Assembly: GCA_036320915.1 (NCBI GenBank)
Contig: JAXBDG010000001.1
Location: forward strand, 4,176,001 to 4,240,000
Direction: 5' to 3'
Length of the DNA stretch: 64,000 bases
From: Linnemannia elongata
Taxonomy: Eukaryota; Mortierellomycota; Mortierellomycetes; Mortierellales; Mortierellaceae
The position numbers and the translations under genes are program-made. The notes under the pieces were generated by a model. That model worked only from the letters and a program-made list of their open reading frames with translations, was not told the origin of the DNA and did no database searches. Positions 44,601-54,080 of this stretch are shown here, piece by piece; the stretch's first letter is position 1, and every line of letters begins with the position of its first letter.

Positions 44601-46334
44601 TTAAAGATCGCGCTTCAAGGTGCCCATGAACTGCTGGCGCTCCTCGCGGGTCTGGAAGCGACCGTGACCGAACTTGGAGGAAGTATCGATGAACTTGAGC
44701 TGGACGTTCTCGAGGGCAGAGCGACGAGAGTGGACAAGGAGCGACTTGCGGAGGGTGACAACGCGCTTCTTGGTACCAGCGCAGCATCCCTTGATCATGA
44801 CGTAGTCCTCGTTGACGATACCGTAGTGGGGGAAACCACCCATGGGGGTGATGGCCTTCTCGGTCAAGTCGTACTCGGTCTTGGCGTTGGACTTGTCCTC
44901 GCCCTTTCCGATGCGGTAGATCTTCTTGTTGACCTCAGTACGGTGGTGGTAACCGTTCTGACCAGCGCGAGGAACCGAGAACATGACGCGGGAAGGATGC
45001 CAAGCTCCGATACAGGCAACCTTGCGGAGACCCTTGTGAGTCTTACGGGGGAGCTTCTTGGTGCCCCAACGGTGAGTGACACCCTCGAAACCGTGACCCT
45101 TGGTGACGGCGATGACATCGATCATCTCGTCCTGCTCCAAGACAGAGTTGATGTCAACGGTCTTCTCAAAGTGCTCGTAGGCGAAGTTGACCTTGTCGGC
45201 GACGGAACCACCGTTCAACTGGATCTCCATGACGTGAGCCTTCTTCTGGCCAATCTTGACCTTGCGGACCTGAGTGTGGACAATGACACGGACGACAGCG
45301 CAGTACTTCTTGATGCGCTCGAGCTCGCGGAGGACGGGCTTGGCACCGTTGGCGTGCTGCTTGGCGTACTTAGTGAAGGCCTTCTTCTTGGAGCGGTACC
45401 AGTTCTTGTAGAAGCGACGCTTGAGCTCCTCGGACAAGTGCTCGGCCCAGACGGTGGTCAAAGAGCGGAGACCGCGGGGAGTCTCGACGTAACCGACAAC
45501 ACCGACAACAACCATGGGGGGGGTCTCGATGATGGTGACGGCCTCGACGATCTCCTTCTTGTGCATCTTGGAACCGGGACGGTCCAAGTCACGGACGACG
45601 TGGGTCATACCGGCCTTGTAACCCATGAAGGCGGTCAAGTGGACGGGCTTGGAGGCATCATCCTTGGGGAAGGACTTGGCCTTACCCTGGTGGCGGGAAG
45701 CACGCTTGCGGGGCAAGAAACCCAAGGATCCGTGACGTGGCCTTTCGAATTTACGGTGAGCTGTTTGGTGCATAGATATAGACAAGGCAATGGTCAGCAT
45801 CCTTGTTCAAGTAGTTGTAAGGTGGAGTTGAAGGTGGAGTTATCCTGGAAGGCTGGCTGGTCCAAGCGCAAAGGCCCCTGTTCTGCATATAGCTTATCCT
45901 CCCGTTGACCCTTTCACTGTTGTCCTGAAAGCAACGATCGCTGATGTTAACGGTCGCCAGTGGTGCTGGTGTAGCTGTAGTGAATGGCCGTTGCTGCTTG
46001 CTCACTCTTGCCAGTTCTGGTTCAGTTGAAGGAAAGAGTGCCGGTCATGACCAAGTACCCTCCCCCTCCAGTTGAATCCTTCCAGTTCATGGCGAGCCTC
46101 TCGAGATGGAGGCTGGGGGGAAGAGCGAGAGTCGATTGCCCCAGTAGCGACGGATGCTGCCTGTTGCATTGGTAGTAGTTGTTGTTCCTGTATGGGTAGT
46201 CGTTGTTGTTGAAGGTTGGATGGATCGATAGACACGATCAAGTAGAAGGATGGATGACTGGATGCATCGATGGATGGATTGGATGAATCGCTCTACTGTG
46301 TATGTTCGTCAGATCCAAAACTTAACGTACACAT
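44601..46334 (-). CDS. RPL3: 60S ribosomal protein L3 (uL3)
   Basis: Exon 1 carries only ATGT (46331-46334). A 570-nt intron (45761-46330, donor GTACGT, acceptor CAAACAG) follows, then exon 2 is 44601-45760. The join makes [20 protein letters not shown], the canonical L3 N-terminus, and a total of 387 residues, the same length as yeast L3. Typical motifs: [58 protein letters not shown], the last including the basic/tryptophan-finger region near the peptidyl-transferase centre. It is an early-assembling large-subunit protein of the cytosolic ribosome. Codon use is strongly biased towards C/G-ending codons, as expected of a highly expressed gene. Without the tiny exon the frame would open with an unrelated peptide. 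Confidence 0.95.
45761..46330 (-). other. 570-nt first intron of RPL3
   Basis: Mixed composition, less T-rich than most introns here. I looked for C/D snoRNA boxes (TGATGA with CTGA) on both strands and found no convincing pair, although CTGA occurs several times. Confidence 0.8.
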
Positions 46335-46729
46335 GGTGATTTGATCGTGCGGGAAAAGGAGGGACAAACAGTGCAGAGCGACTCGTCTTAATTTATAGTG
46401 CTCCCTTCCTCTCTCAAAAAGCGGCAAATTTTTTTTTCTTGCCAATTGCCAGCCACCCGCCAAACAAAGCGCGCTTTGAAATGTTTAGAGTTGGAACGGC
46501 GCCTATTAAGGGGGGCTACTCTTGCTTCTCTTTGCAGGCAACTGCTCGTTGATTCGGGACTGGAGGGTGAAGAGGAGGGGGCGCACGCACACTCACAAGA
46601 CAAGACCAACGTAATCAGTGCTTCGCCTCCAGCTGGGTGCCCCCTCAGGTACCAGAGTGTCATCAATTGATCAACAGCGACACCAATAGACACCAATAGC
46701 AGGGACGATGGACAACAAGAAGTGTCTAT
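46335..46729 (-). promoter_or_regulatory. RPL3 promoter region with TATA box
   Basis: On the minus strand TATAAAT occurs at 46391-46397, about 57 nt before the ATG, so the 5' UTR is short. The interval ends at the stop of GNAT gene 2. Confidence 0.5.
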
Positions 46730-47479
46730 TTATTCGGTGTCATAGATGTAGTGCGCGATATCCTTGACGGCATCAAACTTGGGCACAAAAACAGGCACAC
46801 CAACCGCAGGACGCATTCCTGCCCGCTCCATCACCCTTCGACTGCCCACGTTATCCGTCCAGGCCTCACCATGAACTCGATCGAATCCCAACTCCTGCTT
46901 TGCCATCCTGGTCAGTGCAAACTTGATCACCTCCGTCATGACCCCCTTGCCGGCCTGCTCAGGAGACAACCAGTACCCTATTCCTCCACAGTTCAAAATA
47001 CCCTCGTTATCCTTTCCATCATCAGTCTCATGGGCCGGCTCCGCTTTGGCGACAGGCTCCTTGCCACGATAACACGGACCCATATCACCATGATCAAATG
47101 GACCCAGCGCAAACAACCCAATCATAGGCCCTTCTACCCCCGTCCGAATCGCCCACTCGCGACAAATCCCCTTCTCTTCCCGGTTCCTCAAGTGTCTTGC
47201 GGTGAAATATCGAGCTGCTTCCTCAGAGAATGGGAAGCACATCTTGGCCGAGTGGAGCCCATTGTGGATGCTGTTGTCGATATTGAGGATCCGATAGACT
47301 TCTGCAGTATCGGAGAGTGCAACGGGACTTAGCCAGAGAGAGGAAGAGACTTCGTATGGTCCTGTGCATCGGATTGAGGAATCTTGCGACCGTTGTTCTG
47401 AACAGATTGGCATCGTCGCTGTCGTTGTTGTTGTGGCTGTTGATGTCGATAATGGCTCGTTGCAGTCTACGGTTGGCAT
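46730..47479 (-). CDS. GNAT-family acetyltransferase (RimJ/RimL-like), paralogue 2
   Basis: Intronless, 249 residues, homologous along its length to the gene at 43663-44373. Shared blocks: EWAIRTGVEGPMIGLFALGP, CGGIGYWLSPEQAGKGVMTE, LGFDRVHGEAWTDNVGSRRV followed by MERAGM. Its acetyl-CoA loop (QAGKGV) is intact, unlike paralogue 1. The N-terminal 35 residues are Thr/Ser-rich and differ between the copies. Substrate unknown. It lies just upstream of RPL3 on the same strand. Confidence 0.82.
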   Translation of the reverse strand: MPTVDCNEPLSTSTATTTTTATMPICSEQRSQDSSIRCTGPYEVSSSLWLSPVALSDTAEVYRILNIDNSIHNGLHSAKMCFPFSEEAARYFTARHLRNREEKGICREWAIRTGVEGPMIGLFALGPFDHGDMGPCYRGKEPVAKAEPAHETDDGKDNEGILNCGGIGYWLSPEQAGKGVMTEVIKFALTRMAKQELGFDRVHGEAWTDNVGSRRVMERAGMRPAVGVPVFVPKFDAVKDIAHYIYDTE

Positions 47480-47573
47480 AGCTCCGAGTTTTAATTGTTA
47501 CTTGTCGATGCTGGAAGGAGGACAGTATGGTTGTGGGTGATAAAAAACACAAAAAAAAACAGTGGAGCGCTCA

Positions 47574-47581
47574 TTTTTATA
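47574..47581 (-). promoter_or_regulatory. TATA box of GNAT gene 2
   Basis: Reads TATAAAAA on the minus strand, 95 nt before the start codon. Confidence 0.5.
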
Positions 47582-47969
47582 TCCACCCTTGATGTGCACT
47601 TTGATTGTTAAACAATAACAAAGAGACGCCGCACATTCTTCCTATTTCTCTCAATTAACAACGCCGTTATCTCTTTCTGCGTGAAGGGCCTGTTCGTCAT
47701 TCCTGACTCATGGGAATTAAGCATTGACACACCTCACGTTGACAATGATTGTTAAGGATGACAATGCAAACTGTTTATATATATTTTTGTGTTCGTAACT
47801 GTCTATGCTTGTTCAACAAGGGTAAAAAAAAATAGATACTATGGTAGATGGTAGGTAGATAACGGGAGGGGAAGGGGACGTGTCGACTCGATAATATTAA
47901 AGATATAGTAGGTAATCTTTGTTCTGGAGGATGGACGCTTTCAACTTTCTCGACTTAAAAGCAGACTGC

Positions 47970-49893
47970 TTAGAAGGCAGAAAGAGCGGCGGCGATGACA
48001 GCCAAGGAGACGGTCATGACGACCTTGGCGCCGACAGAGGAGGCAGCGTTGCCCTTGCCGTCACCAGGCTTGCCAGTACCAGTTCCGTTGCCGCCAGTGG
48101 TGCCGTTGTTAGCTGGGGCCTTGGAGTTCTGGTAGGGGAGCTTGTCGCCCAAGCAGTCGTCAATGGACTGGATCTTGAGCTTGGCTGAGGTAGCGACGGG
48201 GAGGATACGCTTGGCGAAGTCGACGGTGACCTGGTAGAGATCGTGCTCGAGGGTGATGATTCCCTTGGCGCCGGGGTTGGCGCCATAGGTGGTCAAAGAA
48301 GCTGAGAAGGCGGTGACGGCAGTGGCCAAGTTGGCCTCGGTGGGGGCAGCGTTCAAGTTGAAGTCCTTGGAATCGAAGACATCGCTCGTCCTATTGTTTT
48401 TTGTCCGTTGGAGAAAGAAAGGGGTGTGGGGTTTGGTTAGAAGGTCAATTCTTGGATGTACACACATGATCATAAAATAGGCGTTAAATAGACCCGATGC
48501 AAGGGACACAGACTACATAGGGGCATGCCTGAAACACATGGTCCTCGTTCCACCTTTCCCATCTTTCGCTCTCTTCATTGTTATTATTACGGCTCTCATG
48601 CTAAACCCACTTCGCATTTCCTTCGTTTTCTGTTTTTACCAGGGAATGACAAGAATCAGAGAACTTACCAGTCAACAATAATGTAACCAAGCTTCTTGAT
48701 GACGGCACGGACACGGTTATCGATATCACCGTATGGGGGACGGACATACTTCATCTGCATGCCAGTGATGTCAAAGACAGCCTTCTCGGTCCACTTCAAC
48801 TCGGCAACAATCTGCTCGTTGCTGAGAGTGGTGAGAGGCTGGTGAGACCAGGTGTGGGAGGCAATGTGGTGGCCCTCGTCAAACTCCTGCTTCAAGATGG
48901 TAGGGTTCTGGACAACATTGGTGCCCATGACGAAGAAGGTGGCCTTGACCTTGTTCTCCTTGAGGGTGGTCAACAACTGAGGAGTGAAGGTAGTGGGACC
49001 TAGAACACCATGTTTTTTTCCATGTACAAGTAAGAGTAGTAATAATAGAGCGAGGGAAGGGGAAACAAATGAGCAAAGAAGAGATCGATAGAAATGGTTA
49101 ATTTATGAGCACAATTGGGCTGGTTTCCTTGACTTGTCTTGATTTCCTCACTCGACATGGCCTCATTGGTAAGAGGACCCTCTGTATTAAGCAACACATC
49201 TTTTTCTTTCTTTGTTCTCGGTTTTCTCACTTTCTTTGTCGTTTGCATTTCATGAGAGCACTACTTTAACTATCCAGCTTATTACTTTCAACATAGTTTC
49301 AAACACAAACCAGCAGAACAACCACACACATCAAGAGGGGCAAAGAGAGGGGGAGGAAAGGGGAGAAAGGAACGTCGTGTCTTTGATAATGACGACCGCA
49401 AGAAGAGTACCATAAAGAAAAAGGCCCCAAATAGCGCCTCAGGGAACAAAGTGTGGAAACAATGTGCCTGTTTGTGTGCTTCTGTCCCAATTAATTTGTA
49501 CGAGTGTGTTCAAAGAACTCGATCGCCCATCTCCGTCCTTTGGTTTCTTATCTATCAATCGCTCGCTTTTCTTTTCTTACCATCATCGAAAGTAAGACCC
49601 CAGACACCAGGAGTGGGGCAGGTGACGATATCATCAGCACGGCAGCTCTGGCAAGATCTCCAGCACTGGTTGGCAGGGAGGGTAGCAGCAGGAGGGCAGA
49701 CAGGAGGGTTGCCCTTGTTTAGGGGGAAGACGGGAACATCAGCCAAGTTGATGGCTTTGAGCCACTCCTGGACCTGAGGAGTGGTGATTGGGGGAACTGC
49801 GTTGAGAGGAGGGAACTCTGCGGCGTTGAAAGCGGCCGATGCGGTGGCAGCGGCCATCAAGGTGATGGTGATGGTGGAAAGAACGGTCTTCAT
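47970..49893 (-). CDS. Chitin deacetylase (CE4 polysaccharide deacetylase), probably GPI-anchored
   Basis: Exons 49581-49893, 48669-48999 and 47970-48390 give 354 residues in phase. A signal peptide (MKTVLSTITITLMAAATASA) is followed by a Cys-rich segment (CWRSCQSCRADDIVTC) typical of Mucoromycota enzymes. The five CE4 motifs are visible: TFDDG (catalytic Asp and metal Asp), SHTWSH (metal His pair), RPPYGD, VDWTSD and LEHD. It removes acetyl groups from chitin to make chitosan in the cell wall. The C-terminal tail has a Gly/Thr/Asn-rich spacer (NNGTTGGNGTGTGKPGDGKG) and a hydrophobic end (VVMTVSLAVIAAALSAF), consistent with GPI anchoring. Introns of 581 and 278 nt cut within motif 1 (after the second Asp of TFDDG, inside the Gly codon) and inside the Trp codon of motif 4. 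Confidence 0.92.
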
Positions 49894-50673
49894 TGTTATT
49901 GCTTTTGTTTGAGTAAGTGGGAAGTTGTTGTGCTTGATTTGTCGTACAATTGAAGGGGGGGAAGGGTATGTTGTTGGCAGTAGAAGAGGGTATGAGTGTC
50001 GCTCCTTGTCTTAACGTGAAGGATGAGAAGGGAAATGAAGGAAGGAAGGGATGAAGGTAAAGAGGAAGAAGAGTCGAGGTCGTGAAGTGAAAGAAGAGAA
50101 AAGAAGAAAGGGAAAAAAAAGAGGATCGGGCAAATACCGAGGATTTTAAATAAACAACTCAGGGGGGAGGAGAGCAGCAGAGCAGAGTCAGGGACTGGAC
50201 GTAGGGTCAAGGTCGGGGGAAAGATGGCGGATAAAGAGCGAGAAAGGAGAAACATACAATGGGCCTCGGACCAAGAACGAAAAAGAAATAAAAATAAAAT
50301 ATTAAAAAGTACCGGGGACATACATACTGACTTGACTGGCTGCGTGTGTTGTTGAACCTTCTTTCTCAAAGACAACGGGGAAAGGACAATTGATATGGGG
50401 CGCACATACACGGAAATAATCATATCATCAAGTAGAAAAACGCCCTTTTATCGACTAAGAATAGCATAGCCAAACGCACTCATTGTGTCCTTAGAACAAA
50501 GACGCTAGAGGCAAAGAAGGAACAATAAGAATACGGTCGGTTATACCTCTATTCTTTGTGCACCTGTACCTTTTTTTATGGTGGCTAAGATTGGCTATGA
50601 TCGCAACTAACTATGAATCCACCCTAAGGCTATGAGTGTCTCAATTGTCATCCCAATCCAGCGCGCAAAATAG
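49894..50673 (-). other. Leader and upstream region of chitin deacetylase
   Basis: The minus strand is C/T-rich from about 49980 to 50420. The open frame here (49896-50423) is Leu/Ser/Phe-rich leader translation. No gene seen. Confidence 0.55.
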
Positions 50674-51352
50674 CCAGCGCCAAAGAACAAAAAAGGCGCC
50701 TTTGCCCCTCGTAACCATACATTTCTTGCAGAGGCAACGCTTTGCAAGGACACCGCCATCTTCTTTTTTGAAAGAAAGAAAAAAGTGGCAGAGTTGCTAA
50801 AAGAGAAGGAGAGGGAGTCAAGTCGGCGGGTCGCTAACAGCAAAGAAAAAAAGCAGTGCAGGTTGGAGGTCGAAGTATGGGGACTGCAGATGCTGGCTTC
50901 CTATTGTTGACGCACATGTTCGCTTTCTAGCATTCACAGCTGCCATGTCCTGCCCCCCTCTCACCCCTCTCTCCCTCACTCCCATAATGCCTCCGGCAAA
51001 ACACAACACCGCCTCTCCTGTTTTTTGTTTCTTTATTCTTCCTGATCTTCCGTTCCGCGCACCCGCGCCCGATGTTGTACGACGACGACAAACTCAATTT
51101 TTTTTTTCGGTGGCAAAGGTAACGACCCTTCTCCCTCTGTCTCTCTCGCTCTCCTCCGCGTAGCTCCAGGCGCCAAGAAAGCTGTATTCCCACAGCGCCC
51201 TTTGACATGGGGCGTAACTATGACAGTTGGACAGTCGACCCAGGCGCCAAGACCCCTTTGTTTCCACAACGCCCATTGACATGAACTATAACAATGACAA
51301 TTGGTACAGTCGACCATTTGGCAGGTATTGTTTAACTCGGTGGCAAAGGACG

Positions 51353-51390
<38 letters not shown>

Positions 51391-51500
51391 CTTCATGTAA
51401 CTCCTGCCGACATGTGTCCCACCGCGCTCTCTGACATGAAGTATAGGTCTTACTGCTGGAAGGTCGACCAGCTGGAGTGTTTATTTACTTCGGTGGCAAA
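50674..51500. repeat. Diverged higher-order tandem repeat
   Basis: A module of about 45-53 bp beginning CCAG(G)CGCCAAG and ending GACATG...(G/T)A(T/A)AAC occurs at 50674-50715, 51166-51218, 51240-51292 and, more diverged, 51403-51446. A second element, CGGTGGCAAA, occurs at 51108, 51338 and 51491, followed by CTCT-rich sequence that at 51358-51384 is a pure CT microsatellite. Together they form a composite unit of about 150-230 bp. Short open frames across it, such as 50607-50843, are by-products. Confidence 0.65.
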
Positions 51501-51708
51501 ATTGACGATTGCTCTCATCATCTTTCCCTTTCTTTCGTATCCCCTCGCCTCAAGAGCAGCAATTATTCCATCCTAGATGCACCACAACAACAACAACAAC
51601 CTAAAAATCGTTTACTTCTTCCAGGGCCAGCGGCTGTTGTGCCATTCTTAATACCCGGTAACAAAAAATTTAGTACCTGATAACGCTAAAAGACTGATTC
51701 AAAAATAG

Positions 51709-51710
<2 letters not shown>

Positions 51711-51750
<40 letters not shown>

Positions 51751-52019
51751 TCTCCTTGGAATGGAGCGGACCAGGGCAGGAAGAAAGAGACCACGCCCAT
51801 TAATATGTACCTGGAGTGACGAAAGCCAGCCATAACTTGCTCGCATTGTTCCTTTACGCCAATGTGGTATAGTCGGAACGGACTTTCTGGGTTGTGCTCG
51901 TGTGATAGATTGTCCAGGTTCTTGTTGTTGTTTGAGAAGGATCTGAAGTGAGTGGGCAGGCGGGTCAAGTAAGCATCAACGCAAAATTCAATGCTCTCTT
52001 TACCCAGACTAACGAACAT
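51711..52019 (-). pseudogene. Open frame ending in a 38-bp poly(A) tract, possible retroposed fragment
   Basis: On the minus strand a 90-codon frame from ATG at 52019 (MFVSLGKESIEFCVDAYLTR ... HIGVKEQCEQVMAGF) ends in a stop codon that merges directly into a run of about 38 A (plus-strand T at 51711-51748). Composition is coding-like. No family recognised, no upstream exon found. A processed or retroposed 3' fragment is one reading; a chance homopolymer next to an exon is another. Confidence 0.3.
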
Positions 52020-52466
52020 GGAAGAAAAATGCTCACGACCTTTTTATTTCATTATATGATCAATCATCAAAGAAGTCTCAGGTCTACCGATGTTTAGTGA
52101 TCAGTCCAATCAAAGACAACAGATTCCGTCCCTAGTTCTGGCGACTGATGGTACCTGACCGGGGTTAGTGGTCAGTGCCATACTATGTCAAGTATACCAT
52201 ACCCTTACCGTATCGTCGACATGCCCATAACCATCTTCTCTCGCTCTTTTTCTGTCTTCAACGTTCTGTCGCACCTATTGCTCATTTCCATGGTACCACA
52301 GGCCATTGTACTCAACATGCCCTATTTTTACCATTGGGCGATCCCTCGTTTACGTCAACAACAATTACCCCCTGTTGTTGACCAAATGTATTTTACGGCG
52401 CACATCTAACAGCCCACATTTATCAGCACCTTTTCTTTCTCCCTTTGCTTGGGCTATGCTTGCCAG

Positions 52467-52502
<36 letters not shown>
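52467..52502 (+). repeat. Poly(A) tract, 36 bp
   Basis: Uninterrupted A run on the plus strand, 450 bp from the inverse poly(T) tract at 51711-51748. The DNA before it holds a 74-codon frame (52185-52409) of hydrophobic character without a family. Confidence 0.8.
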
Positions 52503-52503
<1 letters not shown>

Positions 52504-52601
52504 CCTTGAACAGAGAACCTCTAGAAGCGTCCAGCCTCTAGTCAAGCAAACACGCCTATTCACTACATATTGCACTATAGATACTGGCAAAGAGGGGAGT
52601 C

Positions 52602-53403
52602 GTCTCTATTAATGCAGTCACTCGCCTTCGACTTATGAATGCAATTGAGTTGCTCACATCTTATCAGTGCCCGATCGAGACCTTAGATGAACATCATTTC
52701 AAGTCTTTCTCGTCAACGATGACCATGACCATCCTGACTTTGAGAAACAGTATGGAGGTTTCACTTATGTTGGTAAGAGCTTGGAGATACTGACGAAGCT
52801 GAAATAGATGTCGGGCCAGTTACTGACAGAATCGTGGCATTCTACAACACATGCCAACAACGCGACACTACTATATGTGGAGCAGGCCTTTTGCTTTTAC
52901 GTACAAGACTATATTCAATTCAAATAATAATTTCCTTCTCCCATCTGATTGTTGATATGCCATTTGATAATGCGAGTTGATAGTCTCTGACCTAATTCTC
53001 ATCACTTCTTTTCAGAAGGCTTAACACTGCATCGAATGCGGGCGAACACAGGAAAGCGGCCTTGGACCAAGATGGGCAAGCTAGGCAGCTAGAGATCGTG
53101 GGCCGCACGGAGGAAGGTCATGAGACATAGTACGGAGAACTGAGGGGCGTATACGTCTCGATGGTATTCAAGAACCCTGATACTCTTCGGATTGCGATTT
53201 TTACTGAAGATAGTCTCGGTGATCTTCGACTCCAAGAATAATATCTTCCACTCATATCCTTCCGGTCGGTTGGCCCTAACGTATACATTTTCCTTGGTGC
53301 GAAGATAACCTATACTGTCGTTCGTACAAGTACCTCGAACGTTACTGAGCCGATCTGTTTGCCCGAGCTTGGATTGCTAGATCCAACGTTTTTCTTCCGC
53401 TAG
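52602..53403 (+). pseudogene. Decayed gene of unknown family
   Basis: Three stretches read as protein on the plus strand. 52602-52730 gives VSINAVTRLRLMNAIELLTS. After a frame change, about 52715-52927 gives DFEKQYGGFTYVGKSLEILT, with a TAG at 52805-52807. Then about 53018-53403 gives HRKAALDQDGQARQLEIVGR, ELRGVYVSMVFKNPDTLRIA and FRSVGPNVYIFLGAKITYT, with TAG at 53128-53130 and TAA at 53239-53241. All three stops of the last stretch lie in one frame. An acceptor-like TTTTCAG at about 53009-53015 suggests a former intron. Family not recognised. Confidence 0.5.
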
Positions 53404-54080
53404 CATGATTCATGGCTGATGAGCCGTCGAAAAATAAAAAGGGACAGACATAATTGGTATCCCAACATCGAATGTACCTTGTTTTTTTGTGCATTTTGCA
53501 GTACTCTTGGTGTCCGAGTTGAGATATCGTTTGAAAGAAAGAGGCGAAAAGATAAACAGTAACATGGTTTATAATGAGCGTTGGGCCCAGGATCCCATGC
53601 TGCTATTGTGTAAATAAAATTGGGCGCTATGTCTGCGGGATAAAGCTCGTTTCAAGGTCTATTGTTACTTGTCTCTTCCATCTCCTCGTCTTCAAAGATG
53701 TACCTTGACACCATTGGTTCGAATCACCATCAGAATGGAGAGGGAATCTATGTATCTTTTGTTCATTGGAACGTGTATGATGAGGACGGAAATGGACAAA
53801 AAAACGAACTGGTTCGCGTCGAGAGATGGATCTATTGTGCACATTAAAATAGACGTTAAGGTTTGTTCGCTAAAAAAAAGAAGCATCACATTCCTCTCTT
53901 CTTCTAATCAACACGATGCTCCCCTCTACCCTGGATCTCACCTGACCGGCCTGGTTACTATCCCGACGATTCTCCATGCTTAGAAGCAACTCAAACAAAA
54001 TAATGCGTGCGAAATATTATTACATTGTACAATCTACTACATTAGAACGAACAAAAAAATCTAAAAAGGAGGACATGGGT
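53404..54080. other. Gene-free stretch with one short frame
   Basis: A 49-codon frame at 53698-53847 (MYLDTIGSNHHQNGEGIYVS) has protein-like composition and may belong to the same decayed locus. Nothing else is supported. Confidence 0.35.

Noticed and set aside
45761..46330. snoRNA in the RPL3 intron
   Set aside because: No C box was found in correct order and spacing with a D box on either strand.
50607..50843. Small minus-strand frame ending GMTIETLIALGWIHS
   Set aside because: It lies within a diverged unit of the 50674-51500 repeat, so the frame is probably a by-product.
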